A stretch of 64,000 bases of DNA from FEN-1350 sp964643355 (GCA_964643355.1 CAZXPW010000001.1:1-64000), one strand, 5' to 3'; shown: positions 33,653-43,057, counted from the stretch's first letter. The notes: generated by a model from the sequence alone, not told the origin. Numbers and translations are program-made.

Positions 33653-36352
33653 TCACCCGGCCGTTTTCCAGGTTTGCTTTCGATCGTCTTTCATCCAGTC
33701 GTCCATCCGACAACCCGCCTTCATACCATCCCGAACCGCCTCTACAACCGTCGAGGCCCCATGAACCAGGTCGCCGCCGGCAAACACCCCAAGCCGCGAG
33801 GTTTGATAGGAATCCATATCGACTTGCACCAATCCCTTGTGAACCTTCACTCCGGGAACCATCCGATCCAGACCCTGAACCACTTGTTGTCCAATCGCTT
33901 CAATGACAACATCCATTCCAAGATTGTATGCGCAATCGGTCATTGGAATCGGCATTTTCCGGCCTGACGCATCTTCCGGCCCCAGTTGTACGGGGCACAA
34001 CCGGATTCCGGTTAACATTCCGTCTTTCGACAAATATCCGAGTTGCTGGGTCAGGATCAGAAAATGGATGCCGGCATTCATCGCCTCGTTACGATGTCGC
34101 GGTACGGCCGGCATCTCTTCAAACGAACGGCGGTAAAGTATATAGACTTCTTTCGCTCCGCTTTGCCTCGCGGTCATCGCGGCATCCATGGCCGTATTGC
34201 CCCCCCCGACTACCGCCACTTTTTTACCGCGAAGTTTCGGAAGCGTCTCATTGCGGGCCGCGGCCAGAAATTCCGTCGCCCCATACAAGCCGACAATCCG
34301 TTCAGTCGTACTCTGTATTGATTGGGACAATCCAAACCCGAGAAAAACCGAATCAAAACCCTCTTTCATCAGTTCATCCAGAGTGTAGTGTTCGCCAAGC
34401 TCGACCCCAGGCCGAAGTTTCAACCGATCCCCCGGCACATCCGCAAAGATAGCCGTCAGTTCATGCCGGAGAGAATCATATTGTCGTTCGGACGGAATTA
34501 CCGACCCAACCAAACCGCCAAGGTCCCGGCCTTTGTCAAACATTGTTACCTCATGCCCCGCTTCCAGCAAGACGGCGGCGGCCGACAAACCCGCAGGTCC
34601 GGCTCCGACAATCGCCACCCGTTTGCCGGTGGCGGCCGCCGGAATCCGCAACCGAGACCATCCGTTCCGGTTGGCCTGTTCGGCCACATAACGCTGGATT
34701 TCGGCGATGGGAAGAGCGCCTTCCCCAATGAAATTCTGTAGACAATGCCCCTCGCACTGCTCTTCCACCGGACACAACCAGGCGCAAACTTCCGGCAGGA
34801 CATTTTTTCGCCGAATAATCTCATACGCTTTCCGATCATCCCCCGCCAAAAACGCTTGGATAAAGGCCGGAATATCAACCCCCGCCGGACAACCTTTTGA
34901 ACATGTGGCATCCGCGCAATTGCGGCAACGGGTGGCCTGCTGCACCAGTACCTGGCGATCGCTCATCCGCCCACGGCGGAAGATCGGTCCGTAAACCCTG
35001 GCGTCGCGGACCACGCATCCGGTCCGTCCGCCGTCGCGCATAATTTGCGTACAGGCACTGCACCCCAGGCAAACCCGCTCGGAATCCAGTTGGCCATTCC
35101 GGAGAATGTCCTTGGCGAAATCCGGGTAGGCAAATGCCATCCTCCCGACGCCAACCAGGGTGGTCAATCCGTGATATTTGCTGGCCGCAGCCGCATACGG
35201 CATCATTTGCCGAAGCCAACTGTATCCGCTTCCAATAATCGCCACATCCGGGAAGGCCGATTGGATTTCACCGGCCAGATCGATCATACGCTTGACACCC
35301 GTCAGAGGGTGTTCCGGTTGCGGATAACCGCCGCAAACGGGTTCGTTGAACGGTCGATTCACATGCGGATTGTAGTAAGGATTGGCCACCGTGATATTCA
35401 CCATCCGTACCCCGTGCCGAACCAGCTCCGTAATCAGTCGTTTGGGTTCGGATAAATCCGGTCGCGTATAATCTTCCGGGTCCACCGCCCAGCCATAGGG
35501 ATAGGGAATCCGATCGTGAACGCCCATTCGCGTTGTAATCGCCACTTCACCCAATTCCTTGCGGATTCGTTCGATCACCTCCAGCAAAAAACGAGTTCGA
35601 TTCTCGAACGATCCGCCATATTTCCCCTTGCGGGTATGCGCGGCCAGAAGTTCATTAATCAGATAACCATGGCAACTTTTGATATCCACCGCATCGAATC
35701 CCGCCTCGAACGCCAACTCCGCAGCTCGGACATAGGCCGACTGAAGACGGTCGAGTTCATCATCTGTAATCAAAGGGTGATTGTCCGGGATTCGACTGGA
35801 ACGCGAAGTGGTCGGCAAGGGTTCCGGGGTCATCGGATCTCGATAGGGATCCCGTACGGGAATCATCGGACGAGCAATCCCATCCGGCTTGCTGTATCGG
35901 CCGGAGTGTGTCAGTTGCGCCACAATCAGCGGCCGAAAATCCGACCCCATGCTCTCTGAGGCCCGATCGCGCATCATCCGAACCATTTCCGCGAAGGAAT
36001 GCCTGCTGTCGGCATTCAACCATAACTGCCGCGGATTGGCTCGTCCCTCGGGAACGACCGCAATCGCCTCCATCCACACAAGCCCGGCCCCACCCGAGGC
36101 AAACCGTTCATATCGTCGGACTGTCAACTTACCCGGGCGGCCGTCGGGCTCGCCGTCGCAACCCTCCATCGGCTGAACCGCCAGCGAGTTGGGAATGCGC
36201 AGGGACCCCACCGAAACCGACTGGGCCAGAATCGATACATCCGGAATCAATTCTACCGGAGAACCAATCTGCTCGCCCAGCTCGATCAATTCGGCGATTG
36301 AATCCAGCCGAAATTCCCATCGGGTTTTCGCTTCTTTCGTTGTCATAGCCAC
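33653..36352 (-). CDS. Old Yellow Enzyme - GltD-like fusion flavoprotein
   Basis: An 899-residue multidomain oxidoreductase. Residues about 35-430 form an Old Yellow Enzyme barrel (CHGYLINELLAAHTRKGKYGG, GVGRMAFAYPDF). A cysteine cluster CLGCSACTQIM near 432 fits the iron-sulfur site of 2,4-dienoyl-CoA-reductase-type OYEs. Residues about 475-585 add a GltD N-terminal-like domain with two cysteine groups (CRNCADATCSKGCPAGVDIP and CAWLCPVEEQCEGHC). Residues 600-890 hold FAD (VAIVGAGPAGLSAAAVL) and NAD(P) (VAVVGGGNTAMDAAMTARQSG) binding folds. It may pass electrons from NAD(P)H through FeS and FAD to an enoate or amine substrate. It starts the gcv/aldolase operon. Confidence 0.85.
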   Translation of the reverse strand: MAMTTKEAKTRWEFRLDSIAELIELGEQIGSPVELIPDVSILAQSVSVGSLRIPNSLAVQPMEGCDGEPDGRPGKLTVRRYERFASGGAGLVWMEAIAVVPEGRANPRQLWLNADSRHSFAEMVRMMRDRASESMGSDFRPLIVAQLTHSGRYSKPDGIARPMIPVRDPYRDPMTPEPLPTTSRSSRIPDNHPLITDDELDRLQSAYVRAAELAFEAGFDAVDIKSCHGYLINELLAAHTRKGKYGGSFENRTRFLLEVIERIRKELGEVAITTRMGVHDRIPYPYGWAVDPEDYTRPDLSEPKRLITELVRHGVRMVNITVANPYYNPHVNRPFNEPVCGGYPQPEHPLTGVKRMIDLAGEIQSAFPDVAIIGSGYSWLRQMMPYAAAASKYHGLTTLVGVGRMAFAYPDFAKDILRNGQLDSERVCLGCSACTQIMRDGGRTGCVVRDARVYGPIFRRGRMSDRQVLVQQATRCRNCADATCSKGCPAGVDIPAFIQAFLAGDDRKAYEIIRRKNVLPEVCAWLCPVEEQCEGHCLQNFIGEGALPIAEIQRYVAEQANRNGWSRLRIPAAATGKRVAIVGAGPAGLSAAAVLLEAGHEVTMFDKGRDLGGLVGSVIPSERQYDSLRHELTAIFADVPGDRLKLRPGVELGEHYTLDELMKEGFDSVFLGFGLSQSIQSTTERIVGLYGATEFLAAARNETLPKLRGKKVAVVGGGNTAMDAAMTARQSGAKEVYILYRRSFEEMPAVPRHRNEAMNAGIHFLILTQQLGYLSKDGMLTGIRLCPVQLGPEDASGRKMPIPMTDCAYNLGMDVVIEAIGQQVVQGLDRMVPGVKVHKGLVQVDMDSYQTSRLGVFAGGDLVHGASTVVEAVRDGMKAGCRMDDWMKDDRKQTWKTAG

Positions 36353-36466
36353 AAAAGATACACCAAACCGTCCTTCTTGTCGCGGTCCAACTGCAAATTT
36401 TTTCCGCGCTCAAGGACAATCTCGAGGAGGGAGTCACACGGTCCGGATTTTCGAGGACTTCGGAAG

Positions 36467-36530
36467 GATCAGGTCAACTCGACCGACCAGTAAGCATGGT
36501 CGAGGAACTGCTTCCAGATCTGGTAGCGGT
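36467..36530 (-). pseudogene. Duplicated 3' end of the HNH endonuclease gene
   Basis: These 64 bases match 37865-37928 with seven mismatches (57 of 64 identical). On the minus strand both copies encode the same ending, KQFLDHAYWSVELT and a TGA stop. Five of the seven differences are silent third-codon changes and two lie in one codon (Ile versus Ser), so both copies were once under coding selection. The copies bracket the DarT-macrodomain gene, whose stop codon is only five bases from this copy. Confidence 0.9.
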
Positions 36531-36535
36531 ATCTG

Positions 36536-37717
36536 TCAAAATTTCCTGAGAAGGTATGCCGGAGCAAGGTATTCTTTGGGGATTTCTCTTTCCCTCGGAA
36601 GGTAAATCACAACCTGGATATCAAGACCTGCAAGGTGAGAACACATCAAGGGTCCAACTTCTTTCCAATCAAGGTTCCCAAGACCACACCCCAAAGCCGG
36701 CATGGCAATTGATTTGATACCTTCATTTTTGTAGTTATCTACAAACCACTTTAGACCTTCTTCTATCCCACCAATATCCGAGCTTTCCCTCCAATGCCTT
36801 TTGGTCGGAAAAAGTAAAAACCACTTAATTCCATTGGGGACAACGACAGTACCAGTATCATCCGCCAATTCTTCATCAAAAGATGCCTCCCGTTTATAAA
36901 GATATGGCTTCCCCATTCGTAAGGTTTTCTTGCGACACTCGTCCTGATAACGAACATAAACATCTGGAAATTGATATTTCGCGCGAGACGCAAGCCCTTT
37001 CCCCATGATTCCTACCGTATTGACACTGACTGTCAAAGTCTGCATGTTTGAAAAAAACATGTCCCCTTCCGCAAGAAATAGCCTGTCTGAAATCGGATAT
37101 CGATTGGCTGGGATAAAAAACAGATTCGGTTCAGGAACGACCGAGACAGGATGAGACTGTACCATAGACCGGACTCGCTCGGCGGTTTTGTGATCGGCGA
37201 CAAAAATACTATGGATAAAATCTGGAGGGATCTGATTAGGAATCAAGCATTCGGCCATGATTTTCCGTTTGGAACCATCCATCGAATTCCACCATTCGCT
37301 ATTAATTGTACCCCAAATCTTGGATATGGCTTGGATTCCGTCAGAAACTGTATAAAAAGCGGTGGCAGAATTAGCTGCATTTCCATCCGTAATAAACGCA
37401 CCCGGGCTCTCCAAAATCCGTTTCTGAAGTCCCAATACCACGATTTCTTTGAATCCTTTTTCATGAACCACTCGGTACAGCATGGGATTTCGAGATTGAA
37501 AATAGACATTGGCATAAGTCCATAAACTGCGATCAGCAGGGGTTTTTTTGTTTTTCCGATTACTTACAATCTCGGCATCGTAGATTGCGCGGAAGGGAAT
37601 TCGCCGATCCTCAACTAATTGATGGGAGCAAATCCCATTCGAGAGAATGGAAGGAATATTCTCGACATGAGTAATATAATATAAATTTCTGATTTCTGGT
37701 TTCTTTTGCTTTGGCAT
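36536..37717 (-). CDS. DarT-DarG-like fusion: ssDNA ADP-ribosyltransferase + macrodomain
   Basis: A 393-residue protein joining toxin and antitoxin. Residues about 10-205 match DarT (DUF4433): LYYITHVENIPSILSNGI, an arginine at R54, YANVYFQSRNPMLYRVV, and IMAECLIPNQIPPDFI with candidate catalytic E156. Residues about 215-375 match the DarG macrodomain: GDMFFSNMQTLTVSVNTVGI then MGKGLASRAKYQFPDVY, FPTKRHWRESSD, and ALGCGLGNLDW. DarT modifies thymidine in single-stranded DNA and DarG removes the mark. The DarT-binding C-terminal part found in long DarG proteins is absent. ATG 37717 has GGGAG seven bases upstream. The gene is visibly AT-richer than its surroundings and is flanked by a 64-bp duplication. 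Confidence 0.88.
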   Translation of the reverse strand: MPKQKKPEIRNLYYITHVENIPSILSNGICSHQLVEDRRIPFRAIYDAEIVSNRKNKKTPADRSLWTYANVYFQSRNPMLYRVVHEKGFKEIVVLGLQKRILESPGAFITDGNAANSATAFYTVSDGIQAISKIWGTINSEWWNSMDGSKRKIMAECLIPNQIPPDFIHSIFVADHKTAERVRSMVQSHPVSVVPEPNLFFIPANRYPISDRLFLAEGDMFFSNMQTLTVSVNTVGIMGKGLASRAKYQFPDVYVRYQDECRKKTLRMGKPYLYKREASFDEELADDTGTVVVPNGIKWFLLFPTKRHWRESSDIGGIEEGLKWFVDNYKNEGIKSIAMPALGCGLGNLDWKEVGPLMCSHLAGLDIQVVIYLPREREIPKEYLAPAYLLRKF

Positions 37718-37768
37718 CCACATCTCCCGATACAACACTGTTAGATCTACCTTTGATCCAGCAAAAGT

Positions 37769-37774
37769 ATTATA
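37769..37774 (-). promoter_or_regulatory. -10 element upstream of the darTG-like fusion
   Basis: TATAAT on the minus strand, about 52 bases before the chosen ATG. No good -35 is seen at the usual distance, so strength is uncertain. It lies inside the inserted segment, meaning the cargo probably carries its own promoter. Confidence 0.45.
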
Positions 37775-37866
37775 TCTTATCCCCTTGATGGAAGATACTA
37801 GATTATGGGTTCACGCATCCCCCTATCAGCCAAAGAGCTGTTTATCGGATCCCAATCTTGGGATGA

Positions 37867-38499
37867 TCAGGTCAATTCGACGGACCAGTAGGCATGGTCG
37901 AGGAACTGTTTCCAACTCTGGTAACGGTCATGGGCCAGATGGATGTGAATGACGGGGTTTCGCTTGGGTCGAATGGGTTTTGCGATCAGCGACATCCCGG
38001 CCTGATCGGGCGTGCGGCCCCCTTTGCGGGCGTTACAGCGCGTACAGGAACAGACCAGATTCTCCCAAGTGGATTCTCCCCCGGCGCTCCGGGGGATAAC
38101 ATGGTCCAGCGACAATTCCGTCGTGGCAAATCGTTTCCCGCAATACTGACACCGATTCCGGTCCCGGGCAAAAATATTCCTTCGATTAAATTTCACCGGC
38201 GATCGTGGCAAACGATCATATACCAACAAACGGATGATTCGTGGAACGGCAATGTCGAAATGGACGGTTGATACCCAGTCATGCTCGGTGGGCTGGAATT
38301 TCTGCCGGTATTCACTAACTTCACACCAGGTCTCAAAGTCATAGTTGCAGTAATTCCCCTGCTCGCAGTGGATTACTTCGGCCAGATCGCGAAAGAGTAA
38401 TGAAATCGCCCGACGAACGCTGATCACACGAAGGGCCATATAGTGCTTGTTTAAGACAAGCACCCGCGTATCCAGAACAGGTTGGCCCGATTCAAACAT
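37867..38499 (-). CDS. HNH endonuclease family protein
   Basis: A 210-residue protein. The N-terminal part (1-100) begins DTRVLVLNKHYMALRVISVR, as in a widespread family of uncharacterised HNH proteins. The HNH/zinc part is RNRCQYCGKRF (C117, C120), LSLDHVIPRSAGGESTWENLV (H133, N147) and CSCTRCNARKGG (C152, C155). The family's cellular role is not known to me; restriction or DNA repair are both possible. Its last 20 codons are duplicated at 36467, across the DarT-macrodomain gene, suggesting its 3' end served as an insertion site and that its present C-terminus may be imported. Confidence 0.9.
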   Translation of the reverse strand: MFESGQPVLDTRVLVLNKHYMALRVISVRRAISLLFRDLAEVIHCEQGNYCNYDFETWCEVSEYRQKFQPTEHDWVSTVHFDIAVPRIIRLLVYDRLPRSPVKFNRRNIFARDRNRCQYCGKRFATTELSLDHVIPRSAGGESTWENLVCSCTRCNARKGGRTPDQAGMSLIAKPIRPKRNPVIHIHLAHDRYQSWKQFLDHAYWSVELT

Positions 38500-38645
38500 C
38501 CGATTCTCGCCTCCGCGGACCGGACGGATCCCCGATCCGTTAACGGAATTGTATCATAACCCTCCGAAAGGAGCAAGAAAAATCATGGGTTGTTTTTCCG
38601 TCTTAAACCTCCTTGAATCCCCTTCCATTCAGGGCCGAATCGACT

Positions 38646-40730
38646 ATGATATTTGTCTCGGCAAAGGTTGAAGACCTTGTTTTCTTAAAAGAGATGGGCA
38701 TGGAAATCAGGCAGATTCGCGGCCAGAAGGTTGTCTATCACCCGTATAATACGGTCATTGTCGGGGCAGGTGCGGCAGGGATGAATGCCGCAATTCACCT
38801 CTATGAGTTCTTTCAACAACAAAAGGTGGCGGATGCTCATAAAAAAATCGCCGTCCTCACCGCTGGAATCAAACTCGGCGCCTCGCGTATGAGCGGTTCC
38901 GACAAGCAGACCTACTACAAAATGGGAACCAGTCCCGAAACCCCCGATAGTGCCGAGGCCTTTGCGGCCAGTCTAACGGCGGCCGGTTGTTGCCATGGCG
39001 ACCTGGCCCTGGCCGAAGGGATCGGTTCTTTGCGGGAATTCTATCATCTCGTGCAGGCGGGGGTCCCGTTTCCACACGATCCCTTGGGAAGTTATATTGG
39101 CTACAAGACCGATCATGATCCGTATGAACGGGCGACCTCGGCCGGCCCCAAAACCAGTCGATACATGAGTGAATGTCTGGAAAGGCAAGCTCGTCGTTAT
39201 GGGATTTCGATCTTCGACGGCATGGAAACGGTCCTTCTCCTGACGCAAGAATCCGGAGCCGATAAACGAATTGTCGGCGTTTCGGCCGTGCGGAAAAAGG
39301 ACATTACGCCAGCATCTCTGGGGCTTCATGTTTTTGGCTGTGAAAATCTAATTCTGGCGGCGGGAGGACCCGGAGAATTATACGCAACGACGGTATATCC
39401 CAAAAACCAGTTTGGACTTCACGGACTGGCCTTAAAAGCCGGCCTTTACGCCGAAAACCTGACCGAATCGCAGTACGGCCTGGCCAGCACAAAATTTCGC
39501 TGGAATGTCTCCGGTTCCTATATGCAAGTCATCCCGCGGATCTTCAGTACCGATGGATCCGGCGGCGACGAACGGGAATTTTTGGCCGGCTTTTTCGATT
39601 CCATGCGATCGCTTACCACCGCGATTTTCCTGAAGGGATACCAATGGCCGTTCGACCCTCAGCGGATCCAAGACCCAAAATCCTCCCTGATCGATATCTT
39701 GGTCTTTACCGAAATCCAGAAGGGTCGAAGGGTATTCATGGATTTCTTGCGAAATCCCATCGGGGATGACCGAATGAAATCCTTTGAGATTGAGGATCTC
39801 GAGGACGAAGCACGCATCTATCTCAATCGAGCGGGTGCGGTTCAGAAGCTGCCGATCGAACGGCTGGCCCACATGAACCCGCTGGCCATCGATATCTATC
39901 GAGAACATGGCATCGACTTATTAACTAAACCGCTGGAGATTGCCGTCTGCGCTCAACACAACAACGGCGGTTTTTCCGTCGATCGCTGGTGGCAATCCAA
40001 CATTCCAGGCGTGTTTGTCATTGGTGAAATGGCCGCAACGCATGGCGTCAAACGCCCCGGCGGCGCGGCGCTCAACGCCGGTCAGGTCGGCGGATTGCGG
40101 GCCGCGGAGCGCATCGCCTATACCCGACCTCTTGAGTCGGTACATAAGCTCGACGATCCATCCTTGACAACCCAAATGGAATCGTTGGTCGACAAATTCA
40201 CACTTTGGAGCCAAAATCATCATGCACTCAGCGGTCAACAGGTTCTTCAGGAGATCCAATCCCGTATGACCCTTTCTGCCGCCCATATTCGCGAATTATC
40301 ATCGGTCCAAACCTCGCTCGGCCAGGCCATCGAGTTATATCGCCGAATCGAATCGGAGGGTCTCCGGTTCGACCGACCCACAGATTTGATTGCGGCCGTT
40401 CGGGCCGAACACCTCGCCTTGACATCGATTGCGTATCTCAAGGCCATTGCCGAACTGCTGGCTGCCGGGGGTGGATCCCGAGGTTCATATCTGGTCTTGA
40501 CGGAGAAGGGTCAGATAATCCACCCAAACATTCGAAAAGACGGAAAAATCCTTCGGTTCAAACCGGAAAACACCTCGCTTCGGGAACAGATTCAACAACT
40601 GGAATATTCCCCTTGCTTGCCCGATCTGTTTAAAGTCCGAATGATCCCCGTTCGTCCGATGCCCAAAGACCGGAAACCATTTGAATCGGTATGGAAGGAC
40701 TATCGTGAAGGTAGAATCTTTACCGTCTAA
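38646..40730 (+). CDS. FAD-dependent oxidoreductase (fumarate reductase/aspartate oxidase-like)
   Basis: A 694-residue flavoprotein. The FAD motif is YNTVIVGAGAAGMNAAIHL near residue 37; GASRMSGSDKQTYYKMGTS, LAAGGPGELYATTVYP and EMAATHGVKRPGGAALNAGQ follow, as in FAD_binding_2 enzymes. The region after about 540 is helical like the succinate-dehydrogenase flavoprotein C-terminus. No iron-sulfur or membrane-anchor subunit is adjacent. ATG 38646 is the first ATG in frame; two later ATG codons (38695, 38701 region) are possible starts and no ribosome site decides clearly. Substrate unknown. Confidence 0.75.
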   Translation: MIFVSAKVEDLVFLKEMGMEIRQIRGQKVVYHPYNTVIVGAGAAGMNAAIHLYEFFQQQKVADAHKKIAVLTAGIKLGASRMSGSDKQTYYKMGTSPETPDSAEAFAASLTAAGCCHGDLALAEGIGSLREFYHLVQAGVPFPHDPLGSYIGYKTDHDPYERATSAGPKTSRYMSECLERQARRYGISIFDGMETVLLLTQESGADKRIVGVSAVRKKDITPASLGLHVFGCENLILAAGGPGELYATTVYPKNQFGLHGLALKAGLYAENLTESQYGLASTKFRWNVSGSYMQVIPRIFSTDGSGGDEREFLAGFFDSMRSLTTAIFLKGYQWPFDPQRIQDPKSSLIDILVFTEIQKGRRVFMDFLRNPIGDDRMKSFEIEDLEDEARIYLNRAGAVQKLPIERLAHMNPLAIDIYREHGIDLLTKPLEIAVCAQHNNGGFSVDRWWQSNIPGVFVIGEMAATHGVKRPGGAALNAGQVGGLRAAERIAYTRPLESVHKLDDPSLTTQMESLVDKFTLWSQNHHALSGQQVLQEIQSRMTLSAAHIRELSSVQTSLGQAIELYRRIESEGLRFDRPTDLIAAVRAEHLALTSIAYLKAIAELLAAGGGSRGSYLVLTEKGQIIHPNIRKDGKILRFKPENTSLREQIQQLEYSPCLPDLFKVRMIPVRPMPKDRKPFESVWKDYREGRIFTV

Positions 40731-40808
40731 TCGATTCTCGAGAAAAATACTTTCAAAACAACCTTGTCCTAACTCTTGTCGGCCCTTTCATCCAAGAGAA
40801 CAATCCGG

Positions 40809-40814
40809 TATAAT
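40809..40814 (+). promoter_or_regulatory. -10 element upstream of the S41 protease gene
   Basis: A consensus TATAAT lies 42 bases before the protease start codon. A matching -35 is weak (TTTCAT at 17 bases), so only the -10 is well supported. Confidence 0.4.
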
Positions 40815-40855
40815 CAATAGAAAGAAAACGGAGCAAAGTATCGAATGGTTCAATC

Positions 40856-43057
40856 ATGTTGAATCGAGTCCTAATCGCGGGAATATGGTTGTTGGCGCCG
40901 TCATTTGCGGCTATTATTACCTGGGCTGCCGAGCCGTCCATCCCGAAAACATTCTCCGAGCAAGCCGATTCCTCCGAGACCGCCAATCGCCTGAAGAAAG
41001 CCCTGATTGACACGGTCTGCATCAAGATCTTGGCCGGTGAATATGATGCGGCTCAAACGATGCTCGAAACTGCCATTGCCCCCCCCTCTCCAGACTGCGA
41101 ATCCTTAAAATCGATTGTGGCCCAGTTGCGGAAAATTGTCGGGCAGCGACAGGAAGAAACCGCTAACGCCCGTATGACAGCCGAAAATGAACTCAAACCC
41201 TATCGGGACAATCCACCGACCAATGATAAGGACCGCGACAAGGCCTTCTCGATTCTATTGCGTCTTCGCGACTCGCTTCCGGACAAACAGCGAGCCGAAC
41301 TTATACGAGACGCATTCGTCAAAAAACTCATGCAAGACGCTCGGAATGCTGCAGATGAATTTCGTTCACAGGGTCGTTGGGCTGATGCTTATTCACACGG
41401 CCTGTTTTGGTTACGAGCTCTGGACAAAGACAATTTGTTATTTGAAAAGCAGGCCGATGATCTGATCGCGCGAACTTCGTTATCTCTGGCCCTAAAAGAC
41501 GGCCCCTGCGATGCCGTAACGGACCGGTATCAAGGCGTCCAAAAAGACATGCTCCTTAAGGCCATTGCAACACTTGATTTCCGCTATGTCGATTTGGTGA
41601 ATTACGACAGCATGGTTCGTGCGGTTCTCGATGAAGCCGAAAGGATCCCGGATGTTCTGGAAAAATCCGCCGAACCGGTCTCAGTCTCCTTCCAGAAACA
41701 GGGGCTTGAAGGATTCCGGGAAGGAATCTCTCATTTCCGAGAAACCCTCAATGAGCATTCCCGACCCTATCCCAAGGAGGTGTTTCTGCAGATCCTCGAG
41801 GATACCCTTGCCTTGAATACCGAAACCATTCGGATACCTGAATCCATCCTGGTTGCGCTATTGTCGGAATCGGCACTATCGGCACTGGATCCTTATACTA
41901 CCCTGATTTGGCCGGCCGACGTTATCCAATTCCAAAAAGCCATCACACAGGAATTTGACGGGATTGGGGTACGATTATCCAAACAGGGCCAATTTCTCAA
42001 GATCGGCGGAATTATCCCGGACACACCCGCCGCACAGGCCGGTCTGGAACCAGGTGAAATGATCGTTGCCATTGATGGCCAATCGACCGAAGGGATGAGC
42101 AGCAATTGCGCCGTCGTGAAAATCGCCGGCCCCCGGGGTACAACCGTTTCTTTAACCGTTCAGAAACCCGGAAACAACGAGACGCGCAATGTCCTTCTGA
42201 CCCGGGCGCGAATCGTGGTACCCAGCATTTCAACCGACCGCCGCAGCGATGGCGAATCAACCGCTGCGCCAAAACGGCTCATCGATGAACAAAATCGTCT
42301 TGGTTATATCCGACTTTCCAACTTTGTCGAAAGTACCACAACCGACCTTGAACGAACGCTGGTCCAGTTGGAATCCCAGGATCTTCGGGGATTGATCCTC
42401 GATCTTCGTGGAAATCCGGGCGGCCTGTTGCAGACGGCCATTGAAGTCGTGGATTTGTTCATCGAAGACGGTCCCCTCCTCCAGAGTAAACCGCGATTTC
42501 TCCTTCCAACCTTCTGGGTCGCCCGCCGAGAAGGAACCCACCCGCCGTATCCGCTTGTGGTCTTGATCGACGGGGCCAGCGCCAGCGCTTCCGAAATCGT
42601 CGCCGGCGCCCTACAGGATCCCAAACATCAACGGGCCACCCTGGTCGGCACGCGGAGTTTTGGCAAGGGGACGGTGCAGGAGATCACACATGTCACAGGC
42701 GCCGGTTCGCAATTCAAATACACCACGGCCCAGTATCACCTGCCCAGCGGTCGTCCTGTTGTCAGCCGCTATATGGCCGAACGGCAGCACACCGAGAACT
42801 GGGGAGTGTTTCCCGATATCGAAATCAAGGCCCCTCGCTCCGCGCGGCGAGACTCGAATGCGGGCCGGCCCGAAGAATCCCTTGATCTCGAGAATCCCGA
42901 AAACAATTCACGAACCTCTCCGTCCGGTGTCCCGTCGATCGAAAATGATCCACAATTGGCCGTCGGGCTTCTGATACTGCAAACCAAGCTCATTCAAACC
43001 GGACAAGCCGTTCAACTCGCTCGCGCAGAGGATTCGACCAAAGATGGGGATAAATAA
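40856..43057 (+). CDS. S41 (C-terminal processing) protease with PDZ domain
   Basis: A 733-residue exported protease. Residues 1-25 are a signal peptide ending in TWAAEP. A long helical N-terminal region (about 30-340) precedes a PDZ domain (about 365-445, GVRLSKQGQFLKIGGIIPDT, AGLEPGEMIVAIDG). The S41 domain spans about 480-660: LGYIRLSNFVE, LILDLRGNPGG, then DGASASASEIVAG with catalytic Ser near 577 and TRSFGKGTVQ with Lys near 604, the expected Ser/Lys pair. It probably cleaves C-termini of envelope proteins. The N-terminal region is larger than in typical CtpA. Convergent with the pseudopilin gene. Confidence 0.92.
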   Translation: MLNRVLIAGIWLLAPSFAAIITWAAEPSIPKTFSEQADSSETANRLKKALIDTVCIKILAGEYDAAQTMLETAIAPPSPDCESLKSIVAQLRKIVGQRQEETANARMTAENELKPYRDNPPTNDKDRDKAFSILLRLRDSLPDKQRAELIRDAFVKKLMQDARNAADEFRSQGRWADAYSHGLFWLRALDKDNLLFEKQADDLIARTSLSLALKDGPCDAVTDRYQGVQKDMLLKAIATLDFRYVDLVNYDSMVRAVLDEAERIPDVLEKSAEPVSVSFQKQGLEGFREGISHFRETLNEHSRPYPKEVFLQILEDTLALNTETIRIPESILVALLSESALSALDPYTTLIWPADVIQFQKAITQEFDGIGVRLSKQGQFLKIGGIIPDTPAAQAGLEPGEMIVAIDGQSTEGMSSNCAVVKIAGPRGTTVSLTVQKPGNNETRNVLLTRARIVVPSISTDRRSDGESTAAPKRLIDEQNRLGYIRLSNFVESTTTDLERTLVQLESQDLRGLILDLRGNPGGLLQTAIEVVDLFIEDGPLLQSKPRFLLPTFWVARREGTHPPYPLVVLIDGASASASEIVAGALQDPKHQRATLVGTRSFGKGTVQEITHVTGAGSQFKYTTAQYHLPSGRPVVSRYMAERQHTENWGVFPDIEIKAPRSARRDSNAGRPEESLDLENPENNSRTSPSGVPSIENDPQLAVGLLILQTKLIQTGQAVQLARAEDSTKDGDK

